From assembly GCA_900554085.1 (NCBI GenBank), contig USGA01000027.1, forward strand, positions 1-7,737: a stretch of 7,737 nucleotides of DNA, read 5' to 3'. Shown here piece by piece: positions 1 through 4,976 of this stretch (position 1 is its first letter; every line of letters starts with the position of its first letter). This DNA comes from an uncultured Clostridia bacterium. GTDB lineage: Bacteria; Bacillota; Clostridia; Christensenellales; CAG-917. The notes beneath the pieces were generated by a model that saw only the letters and a program-made list of their open reading frames with translations, ran no database searches and was not told the origin of the DNA. The position numbers were made by a program, and so were the translations under genes.

Positions 1-206
1 TAAACTTCTTCGGGGACGTCGGTTGCGACTCCGGTTTCGGGGTCGTAATAAGTGACGTCTTTGCCCTCGAGCATCGACACCAGCCCGCCCACCGCAAGCG
101 CGGACACGAACACCAGAAGAGCCATAACGACAAGCCCGATGTAAAGGCTCTTCATCTTGGACATCTTATAACCGTCAGCGGTGAAAATATCGAGGAATCT
201 TCTCAT
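1..206 (-). CDS. ABC-2 type transporter permease, N-terminal part (cut by window edge)
   Basis: Only the first 68 codons are visible; the gene runs off the left edge. The ATG at 206-204 follows a GAGGTG ribosome site that overlaps the stop of the upstream ATPase gene (8 nt gap), so the two genes are co-transcribed and probably translationally coupled. The protein starts with a short basic cytoplasmic stretch (MRRFLDIFTADGYK), then one hydrophobic segment at about residues 20-46 (core LYIGLVVMALLVFVSALAVG). After that comes a polar, acidic stretch (YYDPETGV) that would be the start of the large extracytoplasmic loop found after helix 1 in ABC-2 permeases. The position after a BcrA-type ATPase makes it the membrane partner of an export or peptide-resistance transporter. 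No substrate can be read from this fragment, and the assignment rests mainly on context. Confidence 0.75.
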   Translation of the reverse strand, partial: MRRFLDIFTADGYKMSKMKSLYIGLVVMALLVFVSALAVGGLVSMLEGKDVTYYDPETGVATDVPEEV

Positions 207-214
207 ATGGCACC

Positions 215-1189
215 TCACATCAACGCGACGAGCGCGGCTTCGCTGTCGCCCTCTTCGGCGGAAATCTGCAGAAGAGGAATCCCCGCTTCGGCAAAAATAA
301 GCGTAACGGTGCCGAGTGCGGTTGCGTCGCGGTATATTTCCACCGCGCCGTTCTGCCCTATCGCATATTCGGTGGGCGCAAAATTCGCTTTCAGCACCGG
401 AATCGCGCGAACGAGGTCGGGCGTAACGAGTTTGATTTTCGGGCGGGCAATGGATTTGAGTTCGTCCCCGCGAAGTTCCTTCACGAGTCTGCCCTCTTTC
501 ATAACGCCGTACGCCGTCGCCACTTTGCCGAGTTCACCGAGGAAATGCGAAGATATGATTATCGTTACGCCTTTCTTCTCGTTGAGATAAAGCACCTGTT
601 CGCGCACCTGAAGAATACCCGTCGGGTCGAGTCCGTTGACGGGCTCGTCCAGAATGAGGATTTCAGGTTCGCCGACAAGCGCCATTGCAAGCGAAAGACG
701 CTGTTTCATACCCAGCGAAAAATTCTTGACCTTTTTTGTGCCGACGCCGCGCAACCCCACGAACTCGAGAAGTTCGGGAATGTTTGTTTTGCGGGCGCCG
801 ACCGCAAGCGCGTATGCGGTGAGGTTCTCGGCGGCGTTCATTTTGCCGTAAAACGCGGGCTGCTCGATGAGCGCGCCGACGCGCGTCCGTGCGGCTTTGA
901 GTCCTGCAAGGGTGTCTGCGCCGTCTATCTCCACTTTACCGCGGGTAGGCTCCGCAAGCCCGAGCATAAGTCGGATAAGCGTGGTCTTGCCCGCTCCGTT
1001 TTTGCCGACAAGCCCGTAGATTTCTCCGCGTCTGACAGTCATCGAAACGTCGGATACCCTTTCCACCCCGCCGTAAACCTTGGTAAGTCCCTCGGTGCGG
1101 ATGGCGGCCTTCACAGATGACGGCTCCGCGGCGGGCGTTGCGACAACGTCTTCGCCGATTGCAACAAGATTATCGATATTGTTTTCCAT
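215..1189 (-). CDS. ABC transporter ATP-binding protein, BcrA/ABC-2 export family
   Basis: ATPase subunit of a two-component ABC-2 exporter; it binds and hydrolyses ATP on the cytoplasmic face of the permease encoded next. Numbering from the ATG at 1216, the motifs are complete: Walker A GKNGAGKTT (71-79), Q-loop Gln119, signature FSLGMKQ (166-172), Walker B ILILDEP (186-192) with catalytic Glu191, D-loop GLDP (195-198) and H-loop His224. The 'SLGMKQRL...LDEPVNGLDP' pattern is usual in the bacitracin/lantibiotic-resistance (BcrA-like) branch of ABC-2 ATPases; the substrate is unknown. About 30 residues precede the ATPase fold, and a regulatory-looking C-terminal region follows it. Two starts are possible: ATG at 1216 (333 aa) and ATG at 1189 (324 aa). 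Neither has a Shine-Dalgarno site. I prefer 1189 because a promoter overlaps the longer start and would begin transcription at that ATG. Confidence 0.93.
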   Translation of the reverse strand: MENNIDNLVAIGEDVVATPAAEPSSVKAAIRTEGLTKVYGGVERVSDVSMTVRRGEIYGLVGKNGAGKTTLIRLMLGLAEPTRGKVEIDGADTLAGLKAARTRVGALIEQPAFYGKMNAAENLTAYALAVGARKTNIPELLEFVGLRGVGTKKVKNFSLGMKQRLSLAMALVGEPEILILDEPVNGLDPTGILQVREQVLYLNEKKGVTIIISSHFLGELGKVATAYGVMKEGRLVKELRGDELKSIARPKIKLVTPDLVRAIPVLKANFAPTEYAIGQNGAVEIYRDATALGTVTLIFAEAGIPLLQISAEEGDSEAALVALM

Positions 1190-1195
1190 AGCCAA

Positions 1196-1224
1196 AGCAT
1201 ATACAATTCGCCGCATAAAGTCAA
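1196..1224 (-). promoter_or_regulatory. Predicted sigma-70-type promoter of the ABC transporter operon
   Basis: Read on the minus strand, a TTGACT -35 box (1224-1219) is separated by exactly 17 nt from a TATGCT -10 box (1201-1196). Six bases then separate the -10 box from the ATG at 1189, so the expected transcription start falls on or within a base or two of that start codon. The boxes match consensus at 5/6 and 4/6. It is a reasonable but unproven promoter. Confidence 0.5.
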
Positions 1225-1244
1225 TCGGGCAAATTCGCGCCCGA
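1225..1244. repeat. Short inverted repeat beside the ABC promoter
   Basis: Arms TCGGGC (1225-1230) and GCCCGA (1239-1244) are perfect and flank an 8-nt AT-rich centre. The repeat abuts the upstream edge of the -35 box at 1219-1224. This suits an operator or activator site for a regulator of the ABC genes. With only 6 bp per arm it could also be chance. In neither direction is it followed directly by a T-tract, so it does not look like a terminator. Confidence 0.3.
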
Positions 1245-1290
1245 CCGTTTAATGCTTTTTTGCAACTCCGATACTATTGGGGAAAAACGG

Positions 1291-1318
1291 TTGACCTTTT
1301 CGGGAAGTATGATAAAAT
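1291..1318 (+). promoter_or_regulatory. Predicted promoter of the tRNA-Gly gene
   Basis: TTGACC (-35, 1291-1296) is followed after 16 nt by TAAAAT (-10, 1313-1318). A TG one base upstream of the -10 box (1310-1311) makes an extended -10. The expected start is near 1325, giving a leader of about 72 nt before the tRNA, which RNase P would remove. It points away from the ABC operon promoter, so the two units diverge from this gap. Confidence 0.7.
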
Positions 1319-1396
1319 AACAGTACGCAAACGGCGCTCGACGCGAGGAAACTTCCCGCAATCGCAGTTGCCCTGCCGCACAGTACGCCCCGACGT

Positions 1397-1470
1397 GCGA
1401 ATGTAGTTTAGTGGTAAAACAGCAGCTTCCCAAGCTGCGGTTGTGGGTTCGATTCCCATCATTCGCTCCA
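1397..1470 (+). tRNA. tRNA-Gly, anticodon CCC
   Basis: The full cloverleaf can be drawn. The acceptor stem is GCGAATG (1397-1403) with CATTCGC (1460-1466). The D-arm is GTTT/AAAC around AGTGGTA. The anticodon stem is GCAGC/GCTGC with loop TTCCCAA, putting anticodon CCC at 1429-1431. A 4-nt variable loop follows, and the T-arm is GTGGG/CCCAT around TTCGATT. The discriminator base is T1467, usual for glycine tRNAs, and CCA is encoded at 1468-1470. Anticodon CCC reads GGG codons. The gene stands alone on the plus strand between minus-strand operons, with its own promoter and terminator. Confidence 0.97.
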
Positions 1471-1475
1471 ATACG

Positions 1476-1510
1476 AGAGACCATCTCACCCGAGACGGTC
1501 TTTTCGTTTT
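1476..1510 (+). terminator. Rho-independent terminator of the tRNA-Gly gene
   Basis: The hairpin has a lower stem AGACC/GGTCT (1478-1482 with 1497-1501), an A-C mismatch, and an upper stem TCTC/GAGA (1484-1487 with 1492-1495) closed by an ACCC loop. It is followed by TTTTCGTTTT. It starts within 10 nt of the CCA end, as expected for a monocistronic tRNA. Confidence 0.85.
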
Positions 1511-1520
1511 CACCTGCCTA

Positions 1521-1538
1521 CGAATGTGGGAATCGAAC
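1521..1538 (-). repeat. Inverted partial copy of the tRNA-Gly 3' end
   Basis: The minus strand of this 18-nt stretch reads GTTCGATTCCCACATTCG. The tRNA at 1447-1465 reads GTTCGATTCCCATCATTCG. The two agree at 18 of 19 positions, with a single one-base gap. It covers the T-loop, the 3' half of the T-stem and most of the 3' acceptor strand, but no CCA follows and nothing upstream on the minus strand resembles the rest of a tRNA. It is therefore a fragment and not a second gene. Confidence 0.75.
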
Positions 1539-1590
1539 GGGCGGAAAAGCAAACAGTCGCCAAGAACTTCTTAATTCAAGCAATGCCGTC

Positions 1591-1620
1591 AAAAAAGAAA
1601 ACCCGCAGTAACGTGCGGGT
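1591..1620 (-). terminator. Rho-independent terminator of the pilin operon
   Basis: On the minus strand, ACCCGCA and TGCGGGT form a perfect 7-bp GC-rich stem (1620-1614 with 1607-1601) around a 6-nt loop, followed at once by TTTTCTTTTTT. It lies 26 nt after the stop of the last pilin gene (1647). It therefore ends the pilB-pilin transcription unit and shields the oppositely oriented tRNA unit. Confidence 0.9.
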
Positions 1621-1646
1621 TGTTGCTTTCGGTGAAAAATCTTTGT

Positions 1647-2117
1647 TCACGCAGTGATGAGACGTGTCTGACGCTGGTCGACCACTTCGACTCCGTCTTT
1701 TATCAGATAAACTGTAAGCGCGCTTCCGTCAATGTAAATCACCACATAAGAAGACACGCCCTCCATAATGCCCTCGACATTTTCAAACGAAGGTTCTGCG
1801 GCCGTCCCGCCGATTCTCCCCGTTTGAATATAACCGATGTCATACGGAATATCCGTACCGTAAAGGGCGCGCAACTCGTTGGAGACCGACTGCGAGTTTA
1901 TCGGAACGCTTCGGTTTTTGAGCGAAATAACGCAACTGTCCGCCATTTTCGCAATGTCTGACGTGTATACCTGGTCCGCTTTTTCACGGGTTTGTTCTAT
2001 GTACTGCAAGGTGACGGGCGCGACTATTGAAGCGAGTATGGCAAGTATCGCCACCACGGTGAGCATTTCTGCGAGGGTGAATCCTCTTTTGAATCTTTTC
2101 ACGCCCGCGTTTTTCAT
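1647..2117 (-). CDS. Type IV prepilin-like protein (pilin A of the cassette)
   Basis: A 156-residue prepilin with a short basic leader (MKNAGVKRFKRG), predicted cleavage after Gly12, mature Phe13 and the conserved Glu at mature position 5 (Glu17, in FTLAEML). A hydrophobic helix spans about residues 14-36, and Pro34 sits where pilin helices usually kink. The remaining 120 residues form the extracytoplasmic head, rich in beta-prone residues toward the end (YVVIYIDG, LTVYLI), with one cysteine (Cys62). After processing by the peptidase at 4977-5963 it would join the pilus or pseudopilus. The ATG at 2117 overlaps the stop of the previous gene by 4 nt (ATGA), so translation is coupled. It is the last gene before the terminator. 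It differs more from the other two cassette pilins than they do from each other and may be a minor pilin. Confidence 0.9.
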   Translation of the reverse strand: MKNAGVKRFKRGFTLAEMLTVVAILAILASIVAPVTLQYIEQTREKADQVYTSDIAKMADSCVISLKNRSVPINSQSVSNELRALYGTDIPYDIGYIQTGRIGGTAAEPSFENVEGIMEGVSSYVVIYIDGSALTVYLIKDGVEVVDQRQTRLITA

Positions 2118-2563
2118 AGATCACGCCCAACCCAGGTTCCGTTTTGGAAAACGACAACGCAAGGAACCACAGTCAGTATACTCTGCGGAGTGTAGGTGCG
2201 TTGGCAACTTATATCGACACCCTCTTTTTGAACGGGCGACGTGACAGACAAGGTGTAGGAAACATTGTCGGCGGTGACAATGCTGACGTATGTTTCTTCC
2301 GCAGGAGCGCCGTTCACGTAAGTGTTCAGTATCTGCGCCACCTGCACGCCGTCGAGAGTGTAAGAAGTGCCGACGGCAAGTCGACCGATATTTATCTCCA
2401 AAGTGCGGAGAATCGTGGAACAATCGCTTTCCGCCGCTTCGATTTTGCCCTCATTTACGAAATGAAGAGCCGTGGGGACAACTATCGCCGCAAGTACGCC
2501 GATAATCGCAATGACGACAATCAGTTCCACGAGGGTGAACCCTCTTTTAGACCGTCTCATCAT
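2114..2563 (-). CDS. Type IV pilin (pilin B, paralogue of the major pilin)
   Basis: A 149-residue prepilin: leader MMRRSKRG, cleavage after Gly8, mature Phe9, Glu13 at mature position 5. The N-terminal helix (VELIVVIAIIGVLAAIVVP) is almost the same as that of the next pilin upstream, and the likeness continues through LHFVNEG and EAA to about residue 45. The heads then diverge, so this looks like a duplication with a re-shaped head. Three cysteines (48, 120, 135) lie outside the helix; 120 and 135 are spaced as a C-terminal disulphide pair would be, which is inference. A GGGGGTGGGAAG ribosome site precedes two adjacent ATG codons (2563 and 2560); I use the first. It overlaps the next gene by 4 nt and is separated from pilin C by 108 nt holding a strong hairpin. 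Confidence 0.93.
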   Translation of the reverse strand: MMRRSKRGFTLVELIVVIAIIGVLAAIVVPTALHFVNEGKIEAAESDCSTILRTLEINIGRLAVGTSYTLDGVQVAQILNTYVNGAPAEETYVSIVTADNVSYTLSVTSPVQKEGVDISCQRTYTPQSILTVVPCVVVFQNGTWVGRDL

Positions 2564-2579
2564 CTTCCCACCCCCTTAA

Positions 2580-2629
2580 AAGATACGCCCAAGCACAACC
2601 CGCAAATGCGGGTTGCGGTTGGGCATCTT
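2580..2629 (-). other. Long intergenic hairpin between pilin C and pilin B
   Basis: Three paired blocks stack. The inner one is CAACCCGC/GCGGGTTG (2596-2603 with 2608-2615) around a 4-nt loop. The middle one is GCCCAA/TTGGGC (2587-2592 with 2619-2624) across a 3x3 internal loop. The outer one is AAGAT/ATCTT (2580-2584 with 2625-2629). On the minus strand it is followed by only a short TCTTTTAA tract, so it would be a weak or partial terminator, or an mRNA 3'-end stabiliser for the major pilin message. Either role would lower expression of pilins B and A relative to C. Confidence 0.7.
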
Positions 2630-2671
2630 ATAAACTCAAGCAAACAAAATTATTTGCAATCCAAAACCCGA

Positions 2672-3106
2672 TCAACCCTCTGCATCTTCACCGCCCGTTA
2701 TTCCACCGGGAGCAACGGTAATGGTGCCGACGGTAACAGTTGCATTCTCAGGAAGCGGAATAGCCGCAGCGGTTATGTTCGCACCTTCGATTTGATAACT
2801 TGACGAGAATGTGATTTGCGTCTGCGTAATTTCTATAGTGATTGTGTTCTCGGCACTTGTGATACCCGCCGCTTCCAATATATCGCGAACGTTACCAGGG
2901 GTGTACTGAGGGGTGAGGGTCAGACCGTTGTTGACAGCGTCACGAATGTTGGCCAATTCGGTGTTCGCCGCTTCGTCTCTGCCCTGGTTGACGAAGTGAA
3001 GAGTGGTCGGGACTATAATCGCTGCAAGAACGCCGATTATCGCGATAACGACGATAAGTTCGACCAGAGTGAAGCCCTTTCTGCTTCTTCTAGTATTGTT
3101 TGTCAT
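2672..3106 (-). CDS. Type IV pilin, probable major subunit (pilin C)
   Basis: A 144-residue prepilin: leader MTNNTRRSRKG, cleavage after Gly11, mature Phe12, Glu16 at mature position 5, and a helix spanning about residues 13-35 with Pro33. The mature chain is about 133 residues, short for a pilin. Its head has no cysteine and is rich in Thr/Ile/Val (TITIEITQTQITF), ending in a Gly/acidic tail (GGITGGEDAEG). I infer it is the main shaft subunit because it has the strongest ribosome site in the locus, directly follows pilB, and is bounded on both sides by hairpins of the kind that protect abundant mRNAs. The Thr/Ser-rich head could carry O-glycans, but nothing in the window shows a glycosyltransferase. 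It is a close paralogue of pilin B in the helix region. Confidence 0.93.
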   Translation of the reverse strand: MTNNTRRSRKGFTLVELIVVIAIIGVLAAIIVPTTLHFVNQGRDEAANTELANIRDAVNNGLTLTPQYTPGNVRDILEAAGITSAENTITIEITQTQITFSSSYQIEGANITAAAIPLPENATVTVGTITVAPGGITGGEDAEG

Positions 3107-3112
3107 AATTTG

Positions 3113-3120
3113 CTCCTCCC
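3113..3120 (-). promoter_or_regulatory. Strong ribosome binding site of the major pilin
   Basis: On the minus strand GGGAGGAG ends 6 nt before the ATG at 3106. It is the closest match to the anti-Shine-Dalgarno consensus among the pilin genes here, in line with high translation. It also fixes the start of pilin C. Confidence 0.8.
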
Positions 3121-3141
3121 AATTATTTGGTTTTATTTATC

Positions 3142-3161
3142 ATAAAGGTTGGTACCTTTAT
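3142..3161. repeat. Perfect inverted repeat between pilB and the major pilin gene
   Basis: ATAAAGGT (3142-3149) and ACCTTTAT (3154-3161) form a perfect 8-bp stem around TGGT. It lies 36 nt upstream of the pilin C start codon and 9 nt after the pilB stop. No T-tract follows on the minus strand, so it is not a standard terminator. It could be an operator, or a 5' hairpin protecting a processed pilin mRNA. A TATGAT is present near it, but I could find no acceptable -35 box. Confidence 0.6.
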
Positions 3162-3169
3162 AACCTGAT

Positions 3170-4858
3170 TTAACTGACGGTATAGATGATGCGGTTGAAT
3201 TCGTCCATACTCGTCACTCCCCTCTTGACCAGTTCGCGCAGGTTGTCGGCGAGGAATTCGGCACCGTTTTCGGTGGCGACACGTTTGATGTCTTCGACGG
3301 GCGCGCCCGTGGTAATCATCTTACGGATACGGTGGTCGAGTTCCACTATTTCGTAGATTGCTATACGGCCGCTGTAACCCGTATGGTTGCACTCGGGGCA
3401 CCCCATCGGCTCGAAGGATTCCGTTATCGCTTCGTCGCCGAGCAAGGTCTTTTCCGAGTCGGTGATTATGTGTTTGCGCTTGCAGTAGGGGCAAAGCCTC
3501 TTGACAAGTCGCTGAGCGATTATTGCGTTGACGGACGCCGACACGAGATACGGCGGAACGCCCATATCTATGAGACGGACTATCGTCGATACCGAGTCGT
3601 TCGTGTGCAACGTCGACAGCACCAAGTGGCCCGTGATGGACGCGCGGACTGCGATTTCCGCCGTTTCGTAGTCTCGAATCTCGCCTATCATAATGACGTC
3701 GGGGTCCTGACGCAAAAGAGCGCGGAGACCGCTTGCGAACGTCATTCCCGCCTTGGTGTTGACCTGCACCTGATTGATGCCGAACATCTGTTTTTCCACG
3801 GGGTCTTCAATCGTGGTGATGTTGATTGTCGGCTTGCGCAGGCGGTTGAGGACCGCGTACAACGTGGTGGATTTGCCGGAACCCGTGGGACCCGTGACGA
3901 GAATAATTCCGTTCGGAGCGGACAGCATATGCTCGAAACGGGCGATATTCTCCTTGGTCATACCCAGTTGCTCGAACGAAAGCAGATTCTCGCCACCCGT
4001 ATTGAGCAGACGCATAACGCACTTTTCGCCGTACATAGTGGGAATGGTGGACACACGGAGGTCGACCTTGAATTCGTCGTTGCTGTAAGCGAAACGTCCG
4101 TCCTGCGGCACGCGCTTTTCTGCGATGTTCATACCCGAAAGTATTTTGATACGCGAAATAACGCTGGCGAGAGACGCGGGAGCGAGGCGCATAACCTCGA
4201 CGAGGTCGCCGTCTATTCTCATTCGCACGAGGACGTCGTTTTCGAACGGTTCGATGTGAATGTCGGAAACCTGACGGATATAAGCCTGCTGGACGAGGTT
4301 GTTGACCAACTTGACAACGGGAGTGTTGTTGACGTTGGACTCGATTTCGTCCATTTTTTTCGCCGTGTCCTCGGACACGATGCTGATGGTCTGGACTTCC
4401 GTCTGCTCCTCGCGGTAGAACAATTCGAGGTTTTTGTAATAGCGGTCGATTGCGCCGTCGATGTTTTCGCGCGACGCCAACACTATGGAAGCGTCCATAC
4501 GCGAACTCATCTTGACGTCTTCGATGACGCTCATATCCTCGGGATTGGAAATTGCGATGAGAATTTTGTTGTTGTTAATGTCCAGCGGCATAATGCCGTA
4601 ACGGCGCGCGAGACTCTCGGGGACCAGTTTCAGCACCTCGGGTCGCTTGACCACAAGGTCCTTCTCGATGAGAGGCACGTCCAGGCGCTGCGCGTAAGCC
4701 GCAAGCAACTGTGCGTCGTTGATGAGACCACGCGACAGAAGAATGTTGCCGATGTCCTCGTCGGGGTGGCTCTTCTGCCAGCGGAGAGCGTCGCTAAGTT
4801 GCTCGTGGGTGATAACACCGTTTGAGAGCAATATTTCCCAGATAAGATGTCTTTCCAA
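3170..4858 (-). CDS. pilB: Type IV pilus assembly ATPase PilB / GspE family
   Basis: Hexameric cytoplasmic ATPase that drives pilin polymerisation through the PilC platform; at 562 aa it has normal PilB/GspE length. An N-terminal MshEN-type domain (about 1-150) is followed by the GspE_II ATPase: Walker A GPTGSGKST (323-331), Asp box TIEDPVE (349-355), Walker B DPDVIMIGEIRD (385-396), His box GHLVLSTLHTND (410-421), and the zinc tetracysteine Cys456/459/487/490. That zinc site favours the assembly (PilB/GspE) rather than retraction (PilT) branch. The start is TTG at 4858: the frame has no ATG until residue 90, and GGGAGG sits 6 nt upstream. A strong promoter lies immediately before it, and three pilin genes follow in the same unit. 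PilB rather than a type II secretion GspE is favoured by the pilin genes and a probable Gram-positive host, but the two families cannot be told apart with certainty here. Confidence 0.96.
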   Translation of the reverse strand: MERHLIWEILLSNGVITHEQLSDALRWQKSHPDEDIGNILLSRGLINDAQLLAAYAQRLDVPLIEKDLVVKRPEVLKLVPESLARRYGIMPLDINNNKILIAISNPEDMSVIEDVKMSSRMDASIVLASRENIDGAIDRYYKNLELFYREEQTEVQTISIVSEDTAKKMDEIESNVNNTPVVKLVNNLVQQAYIRQVSDIHIEPFENDVLVRMRIDGDLVEVMRLAPASLASVISRIKILSGMNIAEKRVPQDGRFAYSNDEFKVDLRVSTIPTMYGEKCVMRLLNTGGENLLSFEQLGMTKENIARFEHMLSAPNGIILVTGPTGSGKSTTLYAVLNRLRKPTINITTIEDPVEKQMFGINQVQVNTKAGMTFASGLRALLRQDPDVIMIGEIRDYETAEIAVRASITGHLVLSTLHTNDSVSTIVRLIDMGVPPYLVSASVNAIIAQRLVKRLCPYCKRKHIITDSEKTLLGDEAITESFEPMGCPECNHTGYSGRIAIYEIVELDHRIRKMITTGAPVEDIKRVATENGAEFLADNLRELVKRGVTSMDEFNRIIYTVS

Positions 4859-4864
4859 ACAACG

Positions 4865-4871
4865 CCTCCCT
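4865..4871 (-). promoter_or_regulatory. Ribosome binding site that fixes the TTG start of pilB
   Basis: On the minus strand AGGGAGG ends 6 nt before the TTG at 4858. With the transcription start predicted near 4872, the 5' leader would be only about 14 nt, so the site would lie almost at the mRNA's 5' end. Confidence 0.75.
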
Positions 4872-4878
4872 GTTAATT

Positions 4879-4907
4879 ATCATACAATAGCGGGCACTTT
4901 GTGTCAA
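4879..4907 (-). promoter_or_regulatory. Strong sigma-70/sigma-A promoter of the pilB-pilin operon
   Basis: On the minus strand a consensus TTGACA (4907-4902) is followed by a 17-nt spacer and TATGAT (4884-4879, 5/6 match). It is the best promoter in the window. It begins a new transcription unit, pilB-pilC-like order of three pilins, downstream of the terminator at 4944-4969. The predicted start is near 4872. I see no operator-like repeat next to it. Confidence 0.85.
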
Positions 4908-4943
4908 TACTCAACCTTGCGAAAAAGCGACTATTAAGAGGAT

Positions 4944-4969
4944 AAAACACGGTATTTGAACCGTTTTTT
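4944..4969. terminator. Bidirectional Rho-independent terminator after the prepilin peptidase gene
   Basis: ACGGT (4949-4953) and ACCGT (4960-4964) form a stem around a 6-nt loop, extended by A-T pairs across one mismatch. On the minus strand it is followed by GTTTTATCC, 13 nt after the stop of the peptidase gene; on the plus strand by TTTTT. The stem is short, so some read-through into pilB is likely. Confidence 0.6.
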
Positions 4970-4976
4970 CCGTTCT

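Noticed and set aside
545..1120. A 191-codon plus-strand open frame opposite the ABC ATPase
   Set aside because: The opposite strand has complete ATPase motifs. This frame has no recognisable domain and unlikely composition.
1225..1270. The inverted repeat plus the later T-run as a plus-strand terminator
   Set aside because: The T-run begins about 11 nt after the stem, and no plus-strand gene precedes it.
1500..1540. A second tRNA gene on the minus strand
   Set aside because: Only the T-loop and 3' acceptor part is present. No D-arm, anticodon arm or CCA can be drawn.
3107..3169. A c-di-GMP riboswitch ahead of the major pilin
   Set aside because: The gap is only 63 nt and contains a simple hairpin with none of the conserved GEMM or class II core.
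3332..4825. A 497-codon plus-strand open frame
   Set aside because: It lies wholly antisense to pilB. It is His/Arg/Val-rich with no domain and no ribosome site, a shadow of the GC-biased codon pattern of the real gene.
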